From Linepithema humile (lineage: Eukaryota > Arthropoda > Insecta > Hymenoptera > Formicidae), in contig NC_090134.1 of the NCBI RefSeq assembly GCF_040581485.1, positions 16,917,501 through 16,981,500 of the forward strand: a stretch of DNA of 64,000 nt, in the 5' to 3' direction. Both the position numbers and the translations under genes were made by a program. Below the pieces are notes generated by a model that was given only the letters and a program-made list of their open reading frames with translations, did not search any database and had not been told where the DNA came from. Positions 51,229 through 60,968 of the stretch are shown in pieces. The stretch's first letter is position 1; each line of letters starts with the position of its first letter.

Positions 51229-53147
51229 CCTATACAGAATACATAATTCTCGGTTAATTTTAGCATAAATTGGGATTACTCAAAATGATAATTGATCCGG
51301 GTCGATGTAATTATCGATATCTTCGCGCAGAAAAGTTGCAACGAAAAATAAGTTTTATTTGAAAGCTCAGACGAATTTGGACGCTTCCGACAAGTTTGAA
51401 ATTTATCTCGGATGAGTGATTTGCGAGAGATATATCGCTTAAACAAAAATAAAACTAACTCTTCCGGTGACATAAAAATGCGAAACAGTCGCTGCCGGGC
51501 GACGTGCCGAATTTATGGATTAGAATGACGTGTATTCATTTGCTGCGCTTGATTTAGCGTGAGATACAATTGTGTTTCTTCATCGTTTTGCAGTTGCAAT
51601 AAACTTTTTTCGAACATATACGCGAAATCATGAAGTACGGGCAATCATGAAGTATTAGTTGACGTGTACAGTTGCAATTACTCTGCATAATCGTTGAGTT
51701 TTGCGTGATTTATTCGCGCAAGAATTTATCACGCGAGTAATCGCACGCCAAGATGATAATAAAAACAAGCGAAGATAATTGAGTTCAGCGATGATATTCG
51801 CTTTTGCCGTTTTTCGACTCGCAACACGCCGCTCCGTCGGACATAGTAGTTAAACCGAGTTTTTCAATTGGCAGAGTTGTTTCGCGCTTGTAATGATCGA
51901 GATTGTTTTGGAATTGTCGTATATCACATTGAAAGTGCATCGCGCTTGTAAAACTCGGATATTGCCGTATAAATAAATCGCAGTGTATACATGTCTTTTT
52001 GTGATCGAGATTTAGCTTCGCAGCCGCTCGCGTTTGTCCTACTTATATAAAGCCTGCTGAATATTGCAGCCCGCGTCTAACAATAATCTGCTAACGCTTT
52101 CGCGGGAGATATACCGTGATGAATAGCGCAACAGCCTTTTACACCGCGAAACCTCCGGATCGCATCGGGCCGGCTTTCCATTTTTAATATCTCCCGACAA
52201 TCTTTCCAATCCGCGGCACGCCTGTAAATCCGCCTCGTTCATTCCGCCTTCGTTGCCGCGCGCGTTCGCGCTAACGCTCGAAAGCGAACTTTTGTCGGCT
52301 TTGGCTTGGAAAAAAAAATTCCAGATCGCGCGCGGATAGGGTTACGCGCGGCGATTTCATGCGTTGGCGCATCATCCGTCCACCCCCGACGGCCGCGATG
52401 ACGGTCGTCACGTGTGAACCGTACCTAATCGTGAGATCGGCTCAACCCTTCGCCAGATGAAAACCCAGGCCGGGTACCACCTGCTCTGGATTACTTGGCG
52501 CGAGCATTATAAGCTTCGGAGACCGCCAGCCGGCCTGGATCTAGGCGAATCCTCGCGCCGACGTGTCGATCTGGCGCTTTTCTTACCAAGATGTTCTCAC
52601 TTTTATGGTTCCATATATTCAATAGACACCTACCGTTTTTTTTTTGACAATTTTCCCATCAGTCGTCTATTATCCATTTGTGATTATTTTATTGCTTACC
52701 CCGGAAAAAAAATATGAGCCAATTTTCCTTTTCACGATCAAAAGTGGAAAAATCAGTTATCTCTCTTCTCGAAAAATATCGCGATTTATAAAAAAATTTA
52801 TAAAAATATAGCTAAGGTTATTTAGATTACATTTTATTTTTAATAATTTTTGTTATATTTCTGAGTCTTGAAATTTTAGTTACGCTTTTACAATCCTTTT
52901 CTATTTAAATTTATTATAATTTTTACCTGCTGCGTGTCCTCAGACAAAATACCACGCATTAAACCCGTCTTTTTAAAGGGTAAATTTTGAACCTGTCCGT
53001 GAAACATGCCAGAATCCTTTTTAACACTTTCACTTTTTAAACCGTGAAATTTATCGTTCTTTTAACATCAAATACTTTGAATTATATTTATTTTCCAGAA
53101 ATTTTTCATTCTGAAACTAACGTACTTTTTCTCCGTTGTTGTTGCAG

Positions 53148-53330
53148 GGTGTTTGTTGGACAGTTCGGCACCACGGGGCCCACCTGATGTGCCACCCCGT
53201 AACCCCGCAATGAGCCGACTCAACGGAAGACTGCCAGGAAGTCACGCTGCGAGCGATCACGAACGCGATCCCGATCTCGAGCCATCCTGTCTCGTACGCA
53301 CCCCATCCGGTAACTTCTACAATATACCAA
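53148..53330 (+). CDS. Ten-a: teneurin coding exon 2: conserved cytoplasmic domain
   Basis: The exon encodes residues 37-96 and parts of codons 36 and 97. It follows a strong acceptor (TCTCCGTTGTTGTTGCAG) and ends at a consensus donor (CCAA then GTAAGT). Two blocks typical of the insect teneurin cytoplasmic tail are visible. The first is PPDVPPRNPAMSRLNGRL (about 47-64), whose proline core is a plausible SH3 ligand. The second is LEPSCLVRTPSGN (about 79-91), close to the LRTPSGN-type block of fly teneurins. An acidic linker (DHERDPDLEP) joins them. Both the entering and leaving phases are 1. The internal ATG at 53210 (Met57, context CCGCAATGAG) could start a shorter protein if an upstream noncoding exon were spliced here. 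Confidence in the family is high. The choice of Ten-a over Ten-m rests mainly on exons 4 and 5. Confidence 0.93.
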
Positions 53331-53775
53331 GTAAGTATGCGGGGATTGTTAAGTCTGATTTAGTAGAGAGGGAAGAGTAAGCGGCGGCGAACACGTGGGA
53401 AACGGTTTTCCCCCTTTTCCTCCGTCTACTTTCACCAATCCGCAATTGATCCATTTTTTTGCCGAAATAAAAGTTTCAGTAGCATTACACATATTGCGTA
53501 ATTTCAAAATAGTAAATTTTAAATAAGATTCAAAGTATTTTGAAATAAGATTATATCATTTATCGAAATAATTGAAGCTAGATTGTACAAATTTTGCTTG
53601 TTCTTAATTCATAGCTTGAGAATTGTTCGCTCTATATCTTTATTAAGAAACTTATTGATCGCAAATTGGTGAAAGAATCGTGTACGATATTCCCGTGCTA
53701 TAAATTTTCCCTTTTATTAGAAACTTCTTTTGCCATTACCTTAATTACAAAATATTGACCCCGAGGAGGCGACTC

Positions 53776-53793
53776 TTTTTTTTTTTTTTTTTT
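53776..53793 (+). repeat. T18 homopolymer in intron 2
   Basis: Eighteen T are followed by CCTTATCTAGTCAG and then GTAGTC, so the run could act as a polypyrimidine tract. No exon is evident after it. Confidence 0.85.
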
Positions 53794-54691
53794 CCTTATC
53801 TAGTCAGGTAGTCGCGTCACGAAACGAGAGAAACGATTTTTGTACCTGTCCCTGTTTTCTCGTATCTCGCCGGAGCATCGATTTGTTATCGCCGCGCAGA
53901 AACAAAATGCGAAACTCTCCAACTTTTCCTTTTAATAATGCCGCGCGATTGCCGAAGCATAAATATTCCTGTATCGTTGATATTTTGTCGGGATGAAAAA
54001 CGTGAGTTGTCCTGGCGGGGTGTGTCAACCGATAATGTCGGCGATGTTTGCGCCAGGTCATCGAAAGATGGCTTAGCGAGGGCAGACGGCAGCGGGGTGA
54101 CATCTTTGACGAGGGTATACGCCGTAATCAGTGGTAACCAATAAGGGGAGGGTTAGCGGAGGGGGTGAAAAGGGGAGTCGATAATTTCCAGGTCCTCTTA
54201 CGAGCTCGTATCTTATCGTCCCCGCGTTCTTCAAAGACCCCTCGAAAGCCAACGCTGCAGTCCCTGAAATGTTTCTCTTTTTTTTTCTCCCCGACGAAGT
54301 TTTCGTACGCTTCTGTTTGCCGAAGGATTCCGGGTATCCTTTTGCTTTATCTTGGGAAAGCAAGGCACGTGATGACCCGGCCGACGATGCTCGCGTGTTT
54401 CGCGTGAGAAAACGCGGCTTCTCGTGAAATAAAAGTTCGAAATAAAAGTCCGGACTTGTTGGAGTAGCCTCGAGACTGACTTGACGCTCTAACAAGCCCG
54501 AACGATTCTCAAAATCTAGTCGCCGGATTGGCCCGCCCAGAGCGCATCGGTCTGATTCAGCTCGAGCTAACTTGGCCTTTCACGAGTTCTTCAAACTTAC
54601 ACGCGCATAGGCAAATTAATTGCAAATTTAATTTAAAGTATCTCAACATAAAATAACATTGCACTACCGGCGAAACTTTTCAACGCGATTG

Positions 54692-54711
54692 AAAAAAAAA
54701 AAAAAAAAAAA
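54692..54711 (+). repeat. A20 homopolymer in intron 2
   Basis: Twenty A followed by GAAAAG. Confidence 0.9.
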
Positions 54712-57700
54712 GAAAAGTTAAAACCATGTAACGTCTGAGAAAGTAGCAAAAAAGACATAAATCATTCATTCGCAGTAAAAGAGAAGCCGCATTTTTGTGT
54801 TTTATGCGCATACACACACACACGCGCACACACAACTTTGATTTTAGAAAGTTGATCTTTAGTCACTTAAAATGCACAGAAACAAATGAGCGATTTCCGC
54901 ATTGAAAAACGGTATTCGCATTTATTTTGTGCGGCAGTTTAAGGACAATCCCCGACGTCGTGGTTTGCCTCGTCCTTTGCCGTACCACCGAGCGTTCTTT
55001 TCGAGAGAAGAAAAGGGTGCCTTGCGGCGACATTTTCCGAGGCACTCCACCGACGCGTGGTATCGACTACAGAGAGAAAACAACGGTGAAACCTAAGCTT
55101 TTCCACGTACAAAGTGTCCCCCGGTCCACTCGGTGACTCCGGAAGTGTCCGGTACAAGTACCCCGGGCGCCCGCCCGGTGACAAACTCCTTTCTCTTGTT
55201 TGGCTCGTCGTAAAAGATTTTTCAAATTCCACGGTCGAACGCCGGGGGTTGATTTTTCCGTCTATGTGTCTTGCGTTTTTCCGAAGCAAACTGCGACACG
55301 ATTCAAAGGCCTCGCTTTGAAAGCCGCGTGACAGCACAAACGGTGATTTACGATCCCCTTTGACTTATTGACTTCCCGGTTATGACACTACCTGACGCTT
55401 ATGACCGTCTTTGCATAATACGTTTAACTCCACTTACATTAGATTTCTATACTTTCCCGAAAATCCTCGACTACCTGTCTTGTTTATTTTTCAAACCCTT
55501 TTTCCACGAAATCTAATTTCTTTTATCGCCGTCGCTAATCCAGTTATTGCTGTGTAACCGAGAAATATTTTTTTTACGAGCGTAAAACCGATTCGTGCTA
55601 CTTAAATCAAGTTAGTTCTTCTTCTTCTTTCGCACACATTTTTACAACAGACTAATATATCTGTATCTGCAAATATTCGAAATTGCCTTGCGAAATTCAC
55701 GATAGCTCTCAACAGAGCGGTATTATAAATTATTAATGAGATAGATTGTTAATCGCAGCGTAATGGAAAATCCAAGCAAGTCGATTTTCTCGTGCTTAAA
55801 ATTTTACGGAATTTCACCGCGGAATTTCAGAGATGCATAACGAGAAAAGATACATCTAAGCGCTTTAATTCTTCAAGTATTTCGTTAAAACTTTATTCCG
55901 CCCCTTGTAACATTGGATTATCGCGAATGTTTCGCGTCACGTGAGAAAAGTTATTTCGCAGCTTGCGACTGAGGTATACGCTTCAGCATTATCGCGTTAC
56001 CGGAATTCTAGTCACTCGGGTGATTTAACGCGGCCGACGCAGTTCCAGTCCGTTGCATACTCACGTACAACCCTTTCGCGGCGCCATTCTTCGCGTGAGG
56101 ATGCCCCTCGCGACGGTAAATCACCTGGCAGGTCGCCAATTAGAATGAATTCTCGCCGGCGAACCGCCGATTAGCAGATATTCCCCTCTAATTCGATTCC
56201 GGACGACAGGGGCTCGTCGTCTCTCTCGTGCGCCTAAGCGTCCGGGAGAAAAATAAAAGTGAAAAAGGACACCCTGCGGGGAGAGAAAGGGAGAGAAAGC
56301 AAAAATACCCTCCTCCGAAAATCACCGTAATCACAGATATCTGCCTAAATGGCATAATCACCGGATTTCGGGGCCGGAGCGGCAACACCTGCAATTAGCG
56401 GCGGCGGGGGTCAGTCGGCTACGGCCCCGAGCCCCTCTTCTTCCCACGCCCGCGTTTTACTCGCTCGTTCGGGTATACGTGTAAAGGTGCAGCAGTGAGG
56501 AGCTTCGTTGGGCTTGAGTTACCCGTTAAGAAGACAAAGGAGCGCCGGAGCGACGAGCCTCCTACAGCCTCCCGCGCTTCCCGCGCGCTACCCCCCCCCC
56601 ACCCCCTCTCCCCCCGCCCCGTTGTTCCCGAAAAAGGGCTTTCGCGAAACGGGTTAAGTGTCAAGAACAACAACAAAGCTCGAACTCGAATGCCGCTCGC
56701 GCGCGTGTAAACGTGCAAAGTGGCTCATTAATATTCAAAACGACGAGCGCTGCGTTTTAAATGCGCGCCGTGCCACCGGAGAGAGCGCGCGCCGCTGTAT
56801 CTCGTCGTGCGGATACACCGAGTTAAACTTCTAAAATTAATTCGGAGCTTGTTTCAAATGTAAATACGTTTTCGGCGTGCTTATTTCTATTTTATCAGTC
56901 ATTATACTCGGAATTGAATATCCAATCTCGCACGATCTCTTTTCCTTTCCTTTTTTTTTTTTTTTCATCCTTCCGCCCGCGATATCGCCCGCCGATCATG
57001 AATATTGTACGTTCCGGCCAATTTTTCCGGCTGGAAAATAGATTTAAAAGTTTCGCCGGCGCGAAGCGCTATTTTAATTCGTATAACTAACATCGACCCG
57101 AATATTTCAGCGCGATATCGCAGAGAGACGTGATAGAATTCGTGCGATCCCGCGCGTTATTCCATGTCCGAAACTTGTACTTGAGGTTCCCCCGTTTGAG
57201 GCTTAACGCGTTAATACCACTCGTGCATATTGTTGCGAGTGTGATCCCTCAAACCACCATCATCCGCCGCTAATTGTCAGTGTTAGCGTCGAATATACGA
57301 GGTGTATCACTCGTATAGGATTTGGCTCCAAATTTCCAGATTGCATATTTTAACGAAAGGGGAGAAAGAATTTCAATTCCAGATTTATTATCAGATCCAA
57401 TTAACTTCTTTTCTCTTGCTTTTTAAATAGAAATTTTACTCTCGCGATGTACTTTGTTTTTTTTTCTCTCCGCTTTTTAAGATCCCCTGCATTTAATGAT
57501 TTTCTGAAACCCAAGAATAACACACACGCGTCTTCTCCCTTCACTTGCGGCCTGGCCGCTTGAAATTCAAGCCAAAACCGCGATGAATCATATACTTATC
57601 GATTCAACAGGAGCCGCCGCCGCGACCCGCCGTCTCACCTCTTCCTTCTGCTCGAAACGCACACGCAGCGTAGCACGCTGCGCCACGAATGGGAAAAGAC

Positions 57701-58447
57701 GGTCGCGTCTGGCATCACAAAGAACGTCTGGTCGTTCACCGATGTGGGGTTGGAGGGGAAGGGGAGGGGGGGGAGGAGGAGGGGGCAGAGAAAAGTCTCG
57801 CGTTGAAAATGAGGAATCGACACTATCGTAATTTATTTAACGGCCGACCACGCCTCGCGCTCACCGACCTTCGCTCGGCCGCGCGTAATTACACGTTCCG
57901 CGTAATCGGAAATACTGCGTGAGGATAAACGCAAGGGAGAGGGTTGTCATTATCCCGTCGGTTCGTCCGGCGGACATTTTTTAGTCTGTCAAACCGATAG
58001 AGATCCCACGTGAAAATGCTTGTAGTACGTGCCGTCTATTAGAAGGCCCTAACGATATCATTTACTGCGGTAAATCAGTTAGTCATCCGCGATGGAGCTT
58101 CATCTAATCCACCGAACGTGAAACTTTAAAAATTGCGGGTGTAATCGCGAGCCCTCGCGATGCGAAAAGGGCTCGTTGGAAAAAGTTATCTTACCACCAA
58201 TTTTCGCGCGTTACGACGCGTCCTGGTGTAATGCGATTTCGTATGCATTACGTAAAATGTAAACTACACCGCGTTGAATCGCATTTACATTTTTGGCGGC
58301 GGAAAAACTTAACAGGTGCGGGTGGGAGGGCGGAGGAGAGACAGAGAGGGAGGGAATCGTCCCGCCGTTTCCCACGAGAAATTTCGCCGATCTGTCAGAC
58401 GCGTCGTATAACAAACCATCTCTTCATCGTTTCGTTTCTTCTTGCAG

Positions 58448-58532
58448 AGATACCGAAGAATGAATACAACAACAAGAATCAGTCTACAGGGAACAGTCCA
58501 ATAAAAGTGGAGCTGCAGAACAACATGGACAG
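58448..58532 (+). CDS. Ten-a: teneurin coding exon 3: cytoplasmic linker
   Basis: This small 85-nt exon encodes the rest of Lys97, residues 98-124 and two bases of Arg125. It is flanked by a strong acceptor (TTTCGTTTCTTCTTGCAG) and a good donor (ACAG then GTAAAG). The peptide starts IPKNEYNNKNQSTGN and ends VELQNNMD, a polar, Asn-rich linker between the conserved cytoplasmic block and the membrane. It enters in phase 1 and leaves in phase 2, fitting both neighbours without a shift. Skipping it would join phase 1 to phase 2 and shift the frame before the membrane segment, so it should be constitutive unless exon 4 also changes. I know no function for this linker. Confidence 0.88.
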
Positions 58533-58611
58533 GTAAAGAGCCGCATTTTACCGAGCAATATTTTCCGTCCCGTCTTTCTGTGCTGCGCGACGACGTGTGT
58601 CGCCTGTGTGC

Positions 58612-58631
58612 GAATGAATGAATGAATGAAT
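58612..58631 (+). repeat. (GAAT)5 repeat
   Basis: Five perfect tetranucleotide units in intron 3. Confidence 0.95.
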
Positions 58632-59750
58632 CGAAGGAAACGCGTGTTCGGAAAACCGACGGATGATCGAAGCGAACGAGCCGTGGCCGACTTCTGCTCC
58701 GCCGCCTCTTTCTTCGCGTTTAGACGGGGCCACTCGAGAGATCCTCATGAATCATCCATTCAGTCGATTCGCACAATGAGTCAATGTTTGAGCGTGGATT
58801 GTCATCCCTCAAGAAAGCGCTTCTCGTCCGCGCGTGACGCCTCGCCGTGGAAAATCGCCGGTCCGTCGAGACCTTACGAGAGTATTCGCCACAGACTCTC
58901 GAGAAGCGCACTGTTGAAACTTGCAAAACGGTCAGTACGAGATGCACAGTGTGTATTTACACGGAGCCGGTAAACGAACTTCTTTCGCACGGCAGCACGA
59001 CGGAAAGTCGTGATAACGCGCTATCTTGGCAGCGAACATATTCGACTTTTACAAATTAATAAAGCGCTCGAAAGTTGAGCGAATTATTTAAAAAGAAATT
59101 GAATGACATGATATTGAATTAGTATAAAGTGGAAAAATTAATTTGATCACTGCTAATTAATTGATCACTGCGATATGATATTTTCTATTTAACTTGTTCC
59201 TTTTAGAATTTTTAGAATCAGTTCGTCGATTTTTAGAATTATCGAATAGTAAAAAAAAAAGTATGAGATGTGAGAAGCGACACGATTCGAAATTGCTTAA
59301 TTTGTACAAAGTTAATCGCTTTTATTTATTTTTGGTAAAAGCCAAAACAATAGAGCATAGTGAAAAATGTAAATGCCATAAAACCCAAGAGCTGAAACGT
59401 CCAAAAACGTAGAATATTCCAATATTGGAACTTTGTAACGAATAAGTCAAACATTTCGATGTCGGTCCCGGAAAATAGAGAATTCAGAGACCAGAAGTTT
59501 CACTCGGAGAACTCAAAATCGCCCGCTTTTATTTGGTTTGCGCGATAGAACAAAAAAAAAATGCGCGTCCAATCCGCGTAGAATCAACAGCGGAGAGAGA
59601 GAGGACGCTTGATAGACGCCGCGTGGGTTTCTCGTTTTTTTCATTATTACGCGGCGCAACGAAAGCAAACGCGCTTCTCCCGCCCGCGCTTCGGAGAATC
59701 CGACGGGTTGCGTTTAAATATTTTGGTTAGACATTTGTGAGTTACTTGGA

Positions 59751-59793
59751 GGCAGCGGCGGCGGCGGCGGCGGCGGCAACGGCAACGGCAGCG
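59751..59793 (+). repeat. GGC/GGCAAC repeat in intron 3
   Basis: About eight GGC units are followed by CAACGG units. It gives polyalanine in a chance frame. Confidence 0.9.
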
Positions 59794-60280
59794 TTCAGTA
59801 CAAACATACTCCAGGGCTGCTGCTTTTCCACGGGGGGTATGTATGTAACGAGCGAGAATACATTACGAGTTTCTCGAACGCCACGAGGGCGAGAGAGGGA
59901 GAGGGCAAGGGCGGAGCGAGACAGCCGAAACTCCATACTATAGGGGAAACTCCGCGAGTTTGACCGAACGTGCTTGAAAATTGTACCGAGGTGCCGAATT
60001 CCACGACGGTGTTTCTCTAATTACAACGGCGGTGCATCGAGAAATTATGTAACGCCCGTTGTGTAAAAGCCGGAGATTCGGCGGGCGCTAACGCGCGCGC
60101 GGTTCTCTTTACGGGCCAGCCATCCAACTTTCCGCATAAAATGGCGGGATAAAGATTAATCTCCGACCGTTAACGAACGGGGGGGTAATCGTTAACGCGC
60201 GTGTCGGACAAACATGCTAACCCGGCGGAGCCGGGAATTTAAATTGCGGCCGCTACAAATCGACCTTCATTGATTTTCAG

Positions 60281-60444
60281 AGTACCTTTACCTTACGGGC
60301 ACGCCCCGTCGATGATCCCGATGAGGAGACAAAGCATCCGCTGTCACTTCCGCAAGGGAATCGATTGGTGCAGCTGGAAACTAATTGCCATAGTAGTAAT
60401 TATGCTCGCGCTCTGCTTGACCGCGGCATTAACTTACGTCGCAG
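60281..60444 (+). CDS. Ten-a: teneurin coding exon 4: juxtamembrane and transmembrane segment
   Basis: The exon encodes residues 126-179 plus single bases at both ends. The acceptor is TTGATTTTCAG and the donor is GCAG then GTAATT. It carries a basic juxtamembrane stretch (MRRQSIRCHFRKG) followed by WCSWKLIAIVVIMLALC and a further hydrophobic run ending TYVA, a clear single membrane span at about 157-179. Positive charge on the N-terminal side predicts a cytoplasmic N-terminus and an outside C-terminus, the known teneurin topology. The CSWK motif at the membrane entry recalls vertebrate teneurins. Fly Ten-m, as I remember it, has a different sequence here (CSSPW), and this is my main reason for preferring Ten-a. 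RRQS (about 140-143) is a possible basophilic-kinase site, which is inference only. Confidence 0.93.
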
Positions 60445-60968
60445 GTAATTATTCGCGTATTACTTTTCGCAGCGGTGGCATGTTCTTTGCTCTATCAAGA
60501 TCTTTTACACTGCGAGCGACGTTCAATATACTCTCGGCAATGCCATATATTTCGGTGCAAGTAATTAAGCTGTACGCCACGCTCATTAAGAATACATTAT
60601 GAATACGAAGAATTATGGATAGAGTCATTAGTCGTGAAAAAACAATTTTGCATTTATCTGTTTTCTTTCACACTTATTTCGAGAATATATTGAACGCCTC
60701 AAGTAAAACAAGTACATATGTAATTTTAATTCCGAACAAAATTATAAAACGTAGTACATTTGTTCAAAAATTGCAATTGTGTTTAAGCACCGTCGCAGAA
60801 ATGTTTAAGAGATATGCGTGGAAATATCTTTAAAACTGATTTTAGATAATTTATCGATTCTTATATTGTGCGTGAAATAATTCTCAAGTAACACAAAATA
60901 ACATAAAGCTAATATAATCCCCGGTGAAAACTAACACCACATCCAATGCTAATTGATTCCTTATTAAG
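60445..60968 (+). other. teneurin intron 4 (524 or 536 bp)
   Basis: This is a short phase-1 intron. The branch-point-like CTAAC (60931-60935) and CTAAT (60949-60953) precede two in-frame acceptors 12 nt apart, TTAAG ending at 60968 and TTTAG ending at 60980. The polypyrimidine tract (TTGATTCCTTATT) is weak, so acceptor choice may vary. The rest is AT-rich with nothing else recognised. Confidence 0.75.

Larger units (their letters stand above)
33453..53147 (+). other. teneurin intron 1 (19.7 kb)
   Basis: This is a GT-AG intron between coding exons 1 and 2. I find no further teneurin exon in it that keeps phase. AT-rich spacers (about 33.65-34.3, 36.7-37.2, 42.5-42.85, 44.0-44.4, 46.8-46.95, 47.75-47.95, 50.85-51.0 and 52.75-53.1 kb) alternate with CpG-rich, stop-poor stretches (about 36.0-36.5, 38.2-39.1, 40.5-41.2, 41.5-42.1, 42.9-43.4, 44.5-45.9, 46.2-46.7, 48.9-49.7 and 50.2-50.7 kb). 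Listed separately are GGC, GA, CT and CGT repeats, tandem repeats, a 26-bp direct repeat and the E-box palindromic repeat at 51182. A 134-codon antisense frame at 43627-44031 is discussed in the findings. Confidence 0.8.
53331..58447 (+). other. teneurin intron 2 (5.1 kb)
   Basis: This is a GT-AG intron in phase 1 between exons 2 and 3. It holds a T18 run (53776-53793) followed by CCTTATCTAGTCAG, an A20 run (54692-54711), CA-rich sequence near 54811-54834, C- and G-rich patches (about 56590-56618 and 57750-57785), and AT-rich sequence at 53.4-53.75 kb. Several open frames in the CpG-rich parts do not look like protein. I see no other gene. Confidence 0.8.
58533..60280 (+). other. teneurin intron 3 (1.7 kb)
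   Basis: This phase-2 GT-AG intron contains a GAAT repeat (58612-58631), a duplicated TGATCACTGC in AT-rich sequence near 59144-59171, repeated TTTTAGAAT words near 59203-59240, and a GGC-type repeat (59751-59793). Two CGTTAACG palindromes lie close together near 60167 and 60190. No exon was recognised inside. Confidence 0.8.

Noticed and set aside
53148..60444. Assignment to Ten-m rather than Ten-a
   Set aside because: The cytoplasmic block is shared, but CSWK at the membrane and NWSYQ...CTVLVGE outside differ from fly Ten-m as I remember it; an alignment would settle this.
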